A DNA stretch of 64,000 bases from Gemella haemolysans ATCC 10379 (GTDB lineage: Bacteria > Bacillota > Bacilli > Staphylococcales > Gemellaceae): NCBI RefSeq assembly GCF_000173915.1, contig NZ_ACDZ02000009.1, positions 62,001 through 126,000 on the forward strand, in the 5' to 3' direction. The position numbers were made by a program, and so were the translations under genes. Shown here piece after piece: positions 8,222 to 17,337 of the stretch (positions are counted from its first letter, which is position 1; every line of letters begins with the position of its first letter). A model generated the notes under the pieces. That model saw only the letters and a program-made list of their open reading frames with translations. It was not told where the DNA came from and ran no database searches.

Positions 8222-9244
8222 CTATATCTCCCACTTAAACACTGTCTTAAACGCTGTATTTAAGTCCGTTGCGAACACCCTATGAATGTCTTTGATATTT
8301 CTCACCGGTTGTTCAAGTTCAATAATATTCTTGAATCTTCTTTCGAATTTCTTGTTACTAAGCATCTCAATAGCTTTCTCAAAATCTATTCTACCTGAAC
8401 GCGATGAACCTATTAGCGCTAGTCCTTTTTCTAAGATATCACGTGTATTGATATTTACCTTGTATTCACTAACTCCCATTAGTACTAAACTTCCTTGTGG
8501 TTTGATGTATTGGATTAAGTCATTTATCGCATAACCACTACCATCTCCCCCACAACATTCTACACCATGGTCGAAAGTTAAGTCTTCAGGTATATCATCA
8601 GTAATGTATCTTTCTTTGGCGAAACTGAACAGCTCTAACTTCTCCCAGTGACGACCTATTACGATTATCTCACACTCTGGAAGAGTGTAGTTTATTATGT
8701 TTGCCATAACATAGGCAAGACTACCATCACCGATTATCGCTATTCTTTCTTTTCTACTATGTGAGTTTTTTAAGAATCTGTCCATTGCGTGCATACCTAC
8801 ACTTATAAACTCTGTAATAGCAGCAACAGAATCTTCCACACCATCATAAGCTACCACTCTATCTTTAGGTAAAGCTACGAACTCTCTCATAAAACCATCG
8901 AAACCACTTGATAGAAAGTGTGTTTCTGGCATATAGTTTTCATAGAATTCTTCGTCACTTTGTCTTGGTGGTTGGTTAGGTATCATTACTACCTTTTGTC
9001 CTACTTTATACGTACCTGTAGGGTCTGCGATTACTATCCCTGCACATTCGTGAATAAGTGCCATAGGTAGTTTTTTAGCTAGTACCTTAGGATCTCTTTT
9101 CCCTTGATAGTATCTTTGATCTGCGTGACATAATGCCATGTAGTTAGGACGGATGGTGATTTTATTACCATCGTTTATATTCTCTTCATTGTATTTTACA
9201 TTAATAAATTTCGGTTTAATTAATTGATATATTTGATTTATCAT
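8222..9244 (-). CDS. tarJ: ribulose-5-phosphate reductase, copy 1
   Basis: 340 residues of the medium-chain dehydrogenase family: LCHADQRYYQGKR and LIHECAGIVI carry zinc-site residues, AIIGDGSLAYVMANI is the NADP fold, and VECCGGDGSG is characteristic. TarJ reduces ribulose-5-phosphate to ribitol-5-phosphate for TarI. ATG one base after the tarI stop, so the pair is coupled. Copy 2 at 44187-45209 differs at about 13 residues, mostly conservative. Ribitol phosphate is both a teichoic-acid backbone unit and a possible capsule unit. Confidence 0.92.
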   Translation of the reverse strand: MINQIYQLIKPKFINVKYNEENINDGNKITIRPNYMALCHADQRYYQGKRDPKVLAKKLPMALIHECAGIVIADPTGTYKVGQKVVMIPNQPPRQSDEEFYENYMPETHFLSSGFDGFMREFVALPKDRVVAYDGVEDSVAAITEFISVGMHAMDRFLKNSHSRKERIAIIGDGSLAYVMANIINYTLPECEIIVIGRHWEKLELFSFAKERYITDDIPEDLTFDHGVECCGGDGSGYAINDLIQYIKPQGSLVLMGVSEYKVNINTRDILEKGLALIGSSRSGRIDFEKAIEMLSNKKFERRFKNIIELEQPVRNIKDIHRVFATDLNTAFKTVFKWEI

Positions 9245-9967
9245 ATTACTCGTCCTCTAGCATACTCTTAGCTATCTTAAGATCGGTTACTGTAGTTATT
9301 TTGATGTTAGAGTATTCTCCCTTAGCTAGTGCTACTTTTTTCCCTTTTATAACGAATATCTTACATGCATCTGTAAGTATTTGTTTTTCTTCTTTGTCTA
9401 ATGAGTTATATAGATTTAAGAAATCTAAACATTTGAAACTTTGTGGTGTTTGACCTTGGTAGTAGTGCGCTCTGTTAGGAATGTTTGAAATATATTCTCC
9501 ATTAGTGCTTTCTACAATCGTATCAACAGCTTCTACTACTGTGTCTACTGCATCACTTTCTTTAGCTAGACGTATGTTGTCTTTAATAATTCTAAGTGTT
9601 ATGAATGGTCGGACTGAATCATGAGTTACGATAATATCTTCGTCAGTTAAAGGTTTATATTCATTAATTCTATTAATGATGTTTTCAATAGTTGTATTTC
9701 TATCAACACCACCAGGTGTAATAATGATTCTATCAGCAAACGCTGAAACATATTGTTCAACTAAGTCTTCAGCATGAGATACCCAATCTTCATGAACACC
9801 GACTACGATTTTTTCGATTTCAGGCTCTAATAAGAACTTTTCAATTGTGTGGATAAGTATTGGTTTTTTACCTAATTCTAGGAATTGTTTTGGCATGTTA
9901 CTTATGCCCATTCTAGTTCCTGTTCCACCAGCTAATATTCCTGCGTATATCATTTTTTCGCTCCTTT
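8225..9967 (-). repeat. long inverted repeat, left copy (tarIJ)
   Basis: About 1.74 kb spanning the tarI ribosome site, tarI and tarJ, nearly identical to 43465-45208 on the opposite strand. Similarity ends just upstream of AAAGGAGCG and right at the tarJ stop. Confidence 0.85.
9246..9953 (-). CDS. tarI: ribitol-5-phosphate cytidylyltransferase, copy 1
   Basis: 235 residues of the IspD/TarI family: MIYAGILAGGTGTRMG and MPKQFLEL bind CTP, VTHDSVRPFI and YYQGQTPQSF follow. It makes CDP-ribitol, the donor for poly- or single ribitol-phosphate transfer. A longer frame from 9998 exists, but the ATG at 9953 has AAAGGAG with a seven-base spacing, and copy 2 starts at exactly this Met. Copy 1 and copy 2 differ at three residues (Arg/Cys, Asn/Ser, Asn/Ser). 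Divergent from tacF. Confidence 0.93.
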   Translation of the reverse strand: MIYAGILAGGTGTRMGISNMPKQFLELGKKPILIHTIEKFLLEPEIEKIVVGVHEDWVSHAEDLVEQYVSAFADRIIITPGGVDRNTTIENIINRINEYKPLTDEDIIVTHDSVRPFITLRIIKDNIRLAKESDAVDTVVEAVDTIVESTNGEYISNIPNRAHYYQGQTPQSFKCLDFLNLYNSLDKEEKQILTDACKIFVIKGKKVALAKGEYSNIKITTVTDLKIAKSMLEDE

Positions 9968-10001
9968 TAAATACTATTTTTTTCAATATATTATCCATTT
10001 T

Positions 10002-10086
10002 ATTATATCATATAAAAACAATAAACTTCAAAAATCTTCTATTAAACCAATAATTTTAAGCTAATGAATTGAAAATATGTTATAAT
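10002..10086. promoter_or_regulatory. divergent promoters of tarI copy 1 and tacF
   Basis: Minus strand: TGATATAAT with -10 at 10002-10007, reading to tarI. Plus strand: TGTTATAAT at 10078-10086, 34 bases before the tacF ATG. Neither has a strong -35. Both promoters lie inside the segment bounded by the two tarIJ copies. Confidence 0.5.
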
Positions 10087-10119
10087 GTAAAATAGAATTT
10101 TAGAAAGGATTTCCTTTAA

Positions 10120-11601
10120 ATGAAAAGCATAAAAGTTAATGCATTAGCAAGTTTAATGGTTAACGTTCTAAACATAGTTTTCCCATTAATCACTAATCCT
10201 TACTTAACTAGAATACTTAGTAAGTCTAACTATAGTTATTTCAATACAGCAAATACATGGGCTAGTTTTGTAATACCACTTGCTGCATTCGGAATATATA
10301 ACTACGGTATTAGATCAATAAGTAAAGTAAAAGACGATAAAAATAAAATTAACTACGTATTTTCAAAACTATTCTATATATCAGTAGTAACCTCAATTAC
10401 GATAACTGCTCTATATTTTATATTTATCAGCGTAGGCACACATGATACTGAAAATTTAAAAATCTTATACTATATACTTGGAATTCAAGCCTTATTCCAA
10501 TTTTTAAATATTGAATGGATGAACGAAGCATACGAAAACTACACATTTATTCTCTATAAAACTTTATTTATTAGAATCGCAATGTTAGTATCAATCTTCG
10601 CATTCATAAAAACAGAGGATGACATTATACCATATGCAATCATAATGAGTGCTACAACAATCTTAAACTATCTACTAAGTTTCTTATGGATAAAAAGAGA
10701 AGTTTCATTTGTTAAAATTGATATTAAGGACTTATTGACATCTACAAAAGCACTAACTACAATGTTATTATTAGCAAACGCTAATATGCTTTATACACTG
10801 CTTGATAGAATGTTTATAACAAAAAGTCCAGATGAAAATTATATATCATACTATACTATCGCATCGGGCATAGTAATGCTTATCGCAGGTGTGCTTAGTG
10901 GCGCCCTAAATGTTAGTCTTCCTAGATTAGGTTATTACTTAGGAAGAAAAGATCAAGATTCTTATGAATATTTAATCAGACAGGGATCTTCCCTATTCTT
11001 CTTCCTGATGATACCAACCAGTATCGGGATAATGATTCTAGGAACATATGCAACTGCTATTTATTCATCAGATAAATATTTAGAGGCAGGAATAGTAACG
11101 AGTATATTTGCGATTAGAACCATTATTTGGGCTATTGAGATGATACTAGGAAAGCAAATTATATTCATCAATGATTTCGAAAATAAATTGACTTCATTTT
11201 ACTTTATCGGTGGTGGATTAAATGTAGTATTAAATTCAACATTGTACTTCTGTAATATTTTCAAACCAGAATACTATATTGGAACAACAATACTTGCCGA
11301 AGGTTTAATGGTATTACTCGAAATACAGTTCATTAGAAAACATAAACTGATAAACTTATCAGCTGTATTTTCTTCACTTTACAAATACCTTATAGTATCA
11401 CTTGGCTTTATTCCAATATACTTCATTACAAAATTTGCATTCCATGTTGATTCTTATGAAATAACATTAAACATGATTATTATGGTCTGCACAGTTATAG
11501 CAATCTGCGGAATTTATTATCTAGTTGTCCTAACAATACTAAAAGATTCAACAATAAACTATACAATAAATATGGTAAAAGGTAAAATTAAAAAGAGTTA
11601 G
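10120..11601 (+). CDS. tacF: teichoic acid repeat-unit flippase, TacF-like
   Basis: 493 residues with about 12-14 hydrophobic helices of the MATE/Wzx family. The N-terminus VNALASLMVNVLNIVFPLI and TNPYLTRILSK is the flippase opening, and WMNEAYENY follows. In pneumococcus TacF moves choline-bearing teichoic-acid repeat units across the membrane and sits in the lic locus beside licD genes; here it stands between tarIJ/licABC and a cluster rich in licD. ATG with AAAGGA. A bidirectional terminator closes it against the convergent acyltransferase. The name rests on context and family, so a plain Wzx role is possible. Confidence 0.75.
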   Translation: MKSIKVNALASLMVNVLNIVFPLITNPYLTRILSKSNYSYFNTANTWASFVIPLAAFGIYNYGIRSISKVKDDKNKINYVFSKLFYISVVTSITITALYFIFISVGTHDTENLKILYYILGIQALFQFLNIEWMNEAYENYTFILYKTLFIRIAMLVSIFAFIKTEDDIIPYAIIMSATTILNYLLSFLWIKREVSFVKIDIKDLLTSTKALTTMLLLANANMLYTLLDRMFITKSPDENYISYYTIASGIVMLIAGVLSGALNVSLPRLGYYLGRKDQDSYEYLIRQGSSLFFFLMIPTSIGIMILGTYATAIYSSDKYLEAGIVTSIFAIRTIIWAIEMILGKQIIFINDFENKLTSFYFIGGGLNVVLNSTLYFCNIFKPEYYIGTTILAEGLMVLLEIQFIRKHKLINLSAVFSSLYKYLIVSLGFIPIYFITKFAFHVDSYEITLNMIIMVCTVIAICGIYYLVVLTILKDSTINYTINMVKGKIKKS

Positions 11602-11625
11602 AGATTTGTTCTTCTAACTCTTTTT
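11590..11625. terminator. bidirectional terminator between tacF and the acyltransferase
   Basis: AAAAAGAGTTAGA pairs perfectly with TCTAACTCTTTTT around a nine- to ten-base loop, with T-runs on both strands. It contains the tacF stop. Confidence 0.85.
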
Positions 11626-11648
11626 GTGATATTTATACATTCTTAAAA

Positions 11649-12641
11649 TCACGATGCTTTCTTATTTAAGAATATTTGTTCTCTTATCTGTTTTATTGGG
11701 AAGTTAAAAATATTATGAGATAGTACGATACTCAATAACACTGCCATTAATAGAAACGCTAGTTTCCCACTAACTCCATAATTAAATACATTAGAGATAT
11801 TAAATACTTTATTCAAAATATAATATATATGCATATGCCAGAAATATACATTTATAGAATTTTTCCCCATGTCTGTAATTAAAAACATTCTTCGATTAGG
11901 TATCAACATTATAAGAGCAAAGCACATTACAAAAGATATCGTATAGCTAGCTAACCTTGCTAATGGAGCATAACTCATTATCTGAGGGAAAAATGGATTT
12001 CTCCCTGTAAATAAATATCTTAATCGATAAAAAATATCCAATTCAAACACACATAACCCTAACCAAATTACTACTGCTAATCCAGCAAAAAATATATATT
12101 TTGAATTTTTATTTTTAATATCTACTATATTTACCTTTTGTAATAATACCCCACTTAAAAAGAACGGAAAGAATATTATTATTCTTGATAAATATAGAAA
12201 ATCACCTATTCCTGGATCATATCCTATAAAGCAAGCTAACACTATTGCAAATATTAAAATATATCTTTTATTTTGACCTTCAATAACTCTCAATATGATT
12301 GTATATGCTGCCAAAGCAAACATAAACCATGAAAGCCCACCATCCCAAAGCAGGAAAAACTCAACCTTCACTGTACCTAGTAATCTTTCCACAACTGCTG
12401 AAACTATCTTATAAGCAAAACCAATACTTATAAAAAATATCACTTTACTTGTAATATCTTTATTTTTATACATCAATCCCGATATAAAAATAAAAAGTGG
12501 TATATGAAATGAATAGATAAATAAAAATATACTATCATATATATTAGATGCATCAGTAAATCTATCCGCAAAATGTCCAATAACCACACAAGTTACAAGG
12601 AAAAATTTTAAGTTGTCCCATAATGCTATCCTATTTCCCAT
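11649..12641 (-). CDS. acyltransferase 3 family membrane protein
   Basis: 330 residues, about ten hydrophobic segments. The marker loop is RIALWDNLKFFLVTCVVIGHF, then SFHIPLFIFISGLMYK, the fucose-4-O-acetylase-like branch of acyltransferase 3. It presumably acylates a sugar of the polymer made by the upstream genes. Last gene of the minus-strand teichoic-acid cluster, 22 bases after the licD. ATG with AGGAG eight bases upstream. Confidence 0.8.
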   Translation of the reverse strand: MGNRIALWDNLKFFLVTCVVIGHFADRFTDASNIYDSIFLFIYSFHIPLFIFISGLMYKNKDITSKVIFFISIGFAYKIVSAVVERLLGTVKVEFFLLWDGGLSWFMFALAAYTIILRVIEGQNKRYILIFAIVLACFIGYDPGIGDFLYLSRIIIFFPFFLSGVLLQKVNIVDIKNKNSKYIFFAGLAVVIWLGLCVFELDIFYRLRYLFTGRNPFFPQIMSYAPLARLASYTISFVMCFALIMLIPNRRMFLITDMGKNSINVYFWHMHIYYILNKVFNISNVFNYGVSGKLAFLLMAVLLSIVLSHNIFNFPIKQIREQIFLNKKAS

Positions 12642-12663
12642 AATACTATCTCCTAGATCAAGT

Positions 12664-13380
12664 TTATTTATCTTTTCTCAACACAACCTCCGCTAACTCT
12701 GCATTCTCGCTCTTATAAATCGGATTTTCTTTCCAATTATAGTTAGTATTAGGAGTTTTAAAATCCTCTCCATATAAAGTTCTTAAATACTCCTCAGTGT
12801 TAGTCGGAACCTTTACTTTTAAATTTTTAAAATCACACTCTTTTAAACCTGAAAATGGAATTTCATAGTGGTAAACCTCATATCGAGTAGGATTTCCTAA
12901 TGCATTTGTCATAAAAAATATTGTATCAGAAGATACTTTATCATCTTCCTTTTTATAGATAATAAAATCCACATTAAGTCCTTTATAGCTGTAAGATAAT
13001 TCAACTAAATTTTTATTGAAATAGAATTCTTTTGTTCTGTTAAAACCATTATTAATAAGATGTTCTTCTATCACTTCAAATTCTTCTAAACTTGAAACTT
13101 GAATTCCGAAATCCATGTCTAAATCATGGCTAATAAAATCATTTTCTCGGTAATATCCCAATAATGTTCCAAAATCTAACCATATATTATAATTCTTTAA
13201 CTCGGAACTATAAACAATAGTCAATATTTGCTCGAAGTTTTCTTTTAGTAAATTACTTCGCTTAGAATCTAACTCAATATTTGCTTTTTCATTTAATTTT
13301 TTTATTAGAGGAAAGTTTTTAACCACATCTTTCTTATCACCTAAAAAGCTAGCTAAACTCCTCTTAAGCCATTGCAACAT
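12664..13380 (-). CDS. LicD-family phosphotransferase (short form)
   Basis: 238 residues. IWLDFGTLLGYYREN and HDLDMDFGIQVSS match the LicD nucleotidyltransferase-like core (GTLLG..R...F..HD.D.D), and LKVKVPTNTEEYLRTLYGEDF is its usual end. LicD proteins transfer phosphocholine, phosphoribitol or phosphoglycerol from a CDP donor. HDLDMD replaces the PWDDDLD of the two neighbouring LicD domains, so its substrate may differ. Two bases after the polymerase-LicD fusion and probably coupled; ATG with GAAGGAG. Confidence 0.75.
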   Translation of the reverse strand: MLQWLKRSLASFLGDKKDVVKNFPLIKKLNEKANIELDSKRSNLLKENFEQILTIVYSSELKNYNIWLDFGTLLGYYRENDFISHDLDMDFGIQVSSLEEFEVIEEHLINNGFNRTKEFYFNKNLVELSYSYKGLNVDFIIYKKEDDKVSSDTIFFMTNALGNPTRYEVYHYEIPFSGLKECDFKNLKVKVPTNTEEYLRTLYGEDFKTPNTNYNWKENPIYKSENAELAEVVLRKDK

Positions 13381-13381
13381 A

Positions 13382-15538
13382 CTAGTTCTCCTTCTTAATA
13401 TACGCTACAAAATCATCATGCTGTACTCTTTTTTCTAATGGAGGAATCTCCATATAATCCGAACCATAAATTGTAGTTAAAATATGGTCATAATCTTTTG
13501 GTATATTATATACTCTATCCTCAAATTTACATTCAATTACTTCATCTAACGCCTTAGCATCTATCTTAGTACTATATTTTTTAGATTCCATCAGATAATC
13601 AATATACTCACTATTAACAGGTACTCTAGAACAATCATTTAATTTTTTATTCCATGTTTTCACTCTTGTTAATCTGAACACAACTAGCATTAGATAACGA
13701 ATAATATTCTTTATTCCCGCTTCTTTATTTCTTATCCCATATAAAGTATATACAGATAATCTACGATACATATCTAATTTTGTTATTTCTTTGTTTACAT
13801 CTTTATAGTCATCGAAAGGAAATACATCTACACAGATACCTAATTCTATATCATTTTGTATGTAGTTATTTTCATAAACAGTTCTACTATCATAAACTCT
13901 GTAGAATGGGTAATGATATCTAGAATCATTTTCCCAAGAAACAGCCTTATAAACACTATTATTATCTTCTGAAATTGCTTGATATAATTTATCATATTCA
14001 TCTCTCTTTAAAGCAATATCCAAATCATCATCCCATGGAATAAATCCTTTATGCCTAACTGCACCCAACAAACTTCCATATGCTAATGAATAATTAATAC
14101 CTTTTTCTTTACAAATATTATGAATATACTCCATAACTCCTAATTCTACTTCTTTGATTTCATCAATATCTAATTTTTTAAAATTACTTTTATCTGTACT
14201 CACTATAGAATAGAAATAACCTGCCATTAGAAATAGGATGATACCTAATAATGAGATACCATAGAAAGTAGAACTTAAGAATAGATTAGATACTAAAATC
14301 ACCATCAATATCATAATCATTGATAATAAATCTTTATTTACTAAATCTTCTTCTTTATCTCTAAATATTCGTTTTATCATTGACACAAAGAATGATAAAA
14401 CAAAAATTCCCATTGAAATAAATCCTGCTAATCCATTGTAAAATAGGATTTCTAAATACCCATTATGAGTAAGATAATGCTCTTTTATTATATACTCTTC
14501 AGGATTAATTTTTTTACCTATTTCATACCAGTTTCCACCTGAATAACCAAAGATAGGTTTTTTAGGTACAAAAGATGCCGTAGATTTCCAAATTGCAAAT
14601 CTATTATTGGAAATATTTTCCTCACTTGTATCTGTTCTTTCAAGAGAAAGATTGTTATCTTCATTTTCTAACTTTTTATCCTGAGCCTCTAATCTTTCTT
14701 TATTGTAATGTAAATATTGCTCACTAGTGAAATTAACAGCTTTATAACTGAATAAAACAACTACTATCGCCAATACTACTTTAAATAATGACCTGATATT
14801 TCCTTTTTGATAAAACATCGCTATAGAATATATAGCGGCCGCTATCATCATACAGATAAACGCAGTTCTTGAACCTGATAACACTATATAAATAAAATTC
14901 AGTACAATAGTAACTAAACTAATATATCTATATACTTTCTCAAAACTACATATTTTAAGAACTAAAAAAATAATCACAATTAGTGAAATTAATGATAGAA
15001 AGTTAGGACTTGCCAAAATACCAAATAATCTAGACTCTACAAACCCTTGTCTAATGTACAATCCCTTATAGTCATGTACTCTGTAGCCTTTCAATAATAC
15101 GAATTGAATTAATGAAACTAATACTCCAAAAGTATTAAGTACGGTAACTGTATAGAAGAAGTAATCATATATTTTTTTACCCTCTTCTCTAGTAATTCCT
15201 GTAAATATAGGGAATACTGTTAAGAAGTATATAAAAAATACTAATGTATTTTTTATATTTGTAGAATAACCATAAGATATCACTAGAATGCTAGTAATAA
15301 TATTTAAAGCAAAAAATAGTAATAGGTACTCTATTGTTTTTATCTTTAGATAAACTTTCTTAATAACTAAATTATACGTTGCCAAAAGAATTCCAAGTAA
15401 TGTCATTCCCCCTGCAACAACCTTGTTAGCTGAAATAAATTGTAGTGGTACTATTAGACCACACATACAATAAACAGCAACTATTAAAATAAATGCCAGA
15501 TTTATTTTAAAATAATTTTTTTCTATTAGTTTTAACAT
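13382..15538 (-). CDS. Wzy/O-antigen-ligase-type polymerase fused to LicD
   Basis: 718 residues. Residues 1 to about 445 are a polytopic membrane protein with the O-antigen ligase/Wzy pattern: repeated helices, SGSRTAFICMMIAA, a long outer loop with PKKPIFGYSGGNWYEIG and HYLTHNGYLEILFYNGLAG. From about 450 a complete LicD domain begins: SLAYGSLLGAVRHKG, FIPWDDDLDIALKRDEYDK and ending VQHDDFVAYIKK. The reading frame is continuous. The membrane part probably polymerises repeat units (role of TarP in pneumococcus), the cytoplasmic tail probably adds a phospho-substituent. ATG; GAGAGG lies rather far upstream. Confidence 0.8.
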   Translation of the reverse strand: MLKLIEKNYFKINLAFILIVAVYCMCGLIVPLQFISANKVVAGGMTLLGILLATYNLVIKKVYLKIKTIEYLLLFFALNIITSILVISYGYSTNIKNTLVFFIYFLTVFPIFTGITREEGKKIYDYFFYTVTVLNTFGVLVSLIQFVLLKGYRVHDYKGLYIRQGFVESRLFGILASPNFLSLISLIVIIFLVLKICSFEKVYRYISLVTIVLNFIYIVLSGSRTAFICMMIAAAIYSIAMFYQKGNIRSLFKVVLAIVVVLFSYKAVNFTSEQYLHYNKERLEAQDKKLENEDNNLSLERTDTSEENISNNRFAIWKSTASFVPKKPIFGYSGGNWYEIGKKINPEEYIIKEHYLTHNGYLEILFYNGLAGFISMGIFVLSFFVSMIKRIFRDKEEDLVNKDLLSMIMILMVILVSNLFLSSTFYGISLLGIILFLMAGYFYSIVSTDKSNFKKLDIDEIKEVELGVMEYIHNICKEKGINYSLAYGSLLGAVRHKGFIPWDDDLDIALKRDEYDKLYQAISEDNNSVYKAVSWENDSRYHYPFYRVYDSRTVYENNYIQNDIELGICVDVFPFDDYKDVNKEITKLDMYRRLSVYTLYGIRNKEAGIKNIIRYLMLVVFRLTRVKTWNKKLNDCSRVPVNSEYIDYLMESKKYSTKIDAKALDEVIECKFEDRVYNIPKDYDHILTTIYGSDYMEIPPLEKRVQHDDFVAYIKKEN

Positions 15539-15545
15539 ACTCTAA

Positions 15546-16508
15546 TTAATATCCTCTCTTCTCTATTATTTTTCTATATAGATTTCTATTCAATAATAAG
15601 GCAACAAATCCAATTTTTCTACCTTTTGTAAATAATGAATCTGTTAAAATACCCTTACTATGATCTTTTAAATACGATATTAACTTATTTTCTAATTTTT
15701 TATCATTATATTCTTTATCTAACAATAACCTATCTAATACATAAAAATACGCCCAATTCATCCTCATCTGAGCCACTTCTTTTAATTCAGGGTATTTCTT
15801 TATGATAATCTCTTTATTCTGTTCATAAGCCTCTATTACATTTAAAAACTTAAGCGAAAATTTTTGGGTAGTAATGCTATTTTCTCTATGTACATAGTAG
15901 TATTTTTTCTCATTAGTTGCTACTATTTTATTGCACTTATCTAATAACTTTATCATAATAAATGCATCTTCAGCGATTTTCCCAATTTCAAATTTGAACT
16001 CTGAAAATAAACTCTTTTTATATAATTTATTAACAGCTGTTACAGATAATATCTTAGCTTCCATAACCATTTTAATAGCTTCTTGAGGACTAAGTTCCCA
16101 TGTTTTCTTATCAGCAACTTGCGCCTCAGGGACATTATTATAGACATCATAATGACCACACATAGATAAATCTGCGTTTGCATCTTTTAGATTATTCATT
16201 AGTACTTCATACATATCTTCATCTATATAATCATCACTATCTATAAATCCGATTAACTCAGCCTCTGCTTCATCTATACCAACATTCCTCGCATCAGATA
16301 ATCCACCATTCTTCTTATGAACAACCCTTATTCTATCATCTTTCCTCGCAAGTTCATCACAAAGTTGTCCACTATTATCAGTAGAACCGTCATTGACTAA
16401 AATAATTTCTAGGTTTTTATAAGTTTGATTGATTATTGAATCAACACAACGTTCTAAGTATTGCTCTACATTGTATACCGGTACTATTACACTAATTTTT
16501 TCGTCCAT
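15546..16508 (-). CDS. family 2 glycosyltransferase
   Basis: 320 residues. GT-A domain: VSVIVPVYNVEQYLERCVDS, ILVNDGSTDNSGQLCDE, KNGGLSDARNVGIDEA and the metal-binding DSDDY. Soluble or membrane-peripheral, with no clear transmembrane segment. It adds a sugar to the growing lipid-linked unit; donor unknown. It overlaps the upstream LicD by 17 bases and has GGGG-rich ribosome binding upstream of the ATG. The only dedicated glycosyltransferase in the 11.6-19.3 kb cluster, so other sugars must be added by enzymes elsewhere. Confidence 0.8.
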   Translation of the reverse strand: MDEKISVIVPVYNVEQYLERCVDSIINQTYKNLEIILVNDGSTDNSGQLCDELARKDDRIRVVHKKNGGLSDARNVGIDEAEAELIGFIDSDDYIDEDMYEVLMNNLKDANADLSMCGHYDVYNNVPEAQVADKKTWELSPQEAIKMVMEAKILSVTAVNKLYKKSLFSEFKFEIGKIAEDAFIMIKLLDKCNKIVATNEKKYYYVHRENSITTQKFSLKFLNVIEAYEQNKEIIIKKYPELKEVAQMRMNWAYFYVLDRLLLDKEYNDKKLENKLISYLKDHSKGILTDSLFTKGRKIGFVALLLNRNLYRKIIEKRGY

Positions 16509-17337
16509 AATATTCCCCTTTATACTTAAGATAACTATTTTCCATATCTGCTATAACTACATCATGATGTGGTACTTGTTTCTCTTTTGGTGGTGGTGTC
16601 ATATAATCACCAAATGCTGTTTTCAGATAAATATCATATCCTACAGGTATCGGCATTTTAGTATTTTCAAAATCTATAAAAATATTATCTTCAAATGCTT
16701 CGATTGGATATTTCTTTTTCATATATCCTGGACCTGTACAAAGCTCTGTTATTCCATCACTTTCTTCAAGCGTATATTTCGTCATTTCTTTTTCAGCTTT
16801 TTTCCAAATCTTATAACGTAACCTACTCGGTGTTAAACCTAACAGAATAGTGCTTCCCCATTTCATAATTGCTCCATGTTTTTCTGGAATAGTCTGAGCA
16901 CAGAATAGTGAGTAAATTAATGCCCAACGAACTTGTTTTTTTCTATCTTCTTCATTTTTTGGATAATAATCTAGTGGAATAACATCTAACGCTAAACCAT
17001 GTGGCATATCTAAATCCTGTTGATATGGTTTTATACATGTTGTTTCTTTATCACGAATCGTGATAAATAAGTTTCTATCAACGAAGTTACTATCACTTTT
17101 TGATAAAAAATATTGTTCTTTAGCATATTTTCTCCAAAGTTCCGGAAGTTTTTCATAGTCTTTTCTAGGCATGAAAAAATCTAAGTCATCATCCCAGGGG
17201 ATAAATCCTTTATTACGAAGTCCACCAATAGCTCCACCACCACAAAGATAACAAAGTAAGTCATGTTTTTTACAAAATTCTACAAAATACTCAGCCATTT
17301 CTAAGCTCTTATTTTGTATTTCTTTTAAACTACTCAC
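16492..17337 (-). CDS. LicD-family phosphotransferase
   Basis: 281 residues with the full LicD signature: CYLCGGGAIGGLRNKG, FIPWDDDLDFFMPRKDYEK, LALDVIPLDYYP and C-terminal KEKQVPHHDVV. It transfers a phospho-alcohol (choline or ribitol) from a CDP donor. Start GTG at 17335-17337 with GGAGG just upstream; it overlaps the aminotransferase by eight bases and the GT2 by 17. Three LicD domains in this cluster parallel LicD1, LicD2 and LicD3 of pneumococcus; which is which is not visible. Confidence 0.82.
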   Translation of the reverse strand: MSSLKEIQNKSLEMAEYFVEFCKKHDLLCYLCGGGAIGGLRNKGFIPWDDDLDFFMPRKDYEKLPELWRKYAKEQYFLSKSDSNFVDRNLFITIRDKETTCIKPYQQDLDMPHGLALDVIPLDYYPKNEEDRKKQVRWALIYSLFCAQTIPEKHGAIMKWGSTILLGLTPSRLRYKIWKKAEKEMTKYTLEESDGITELCTGPGYMKKKYPIEAFEDNIFIDFENTKMPIPVGYDIYLKTAFGDYMTPPPKEKQVPHHDVVIADMENSYLKYKGEYYGRKN

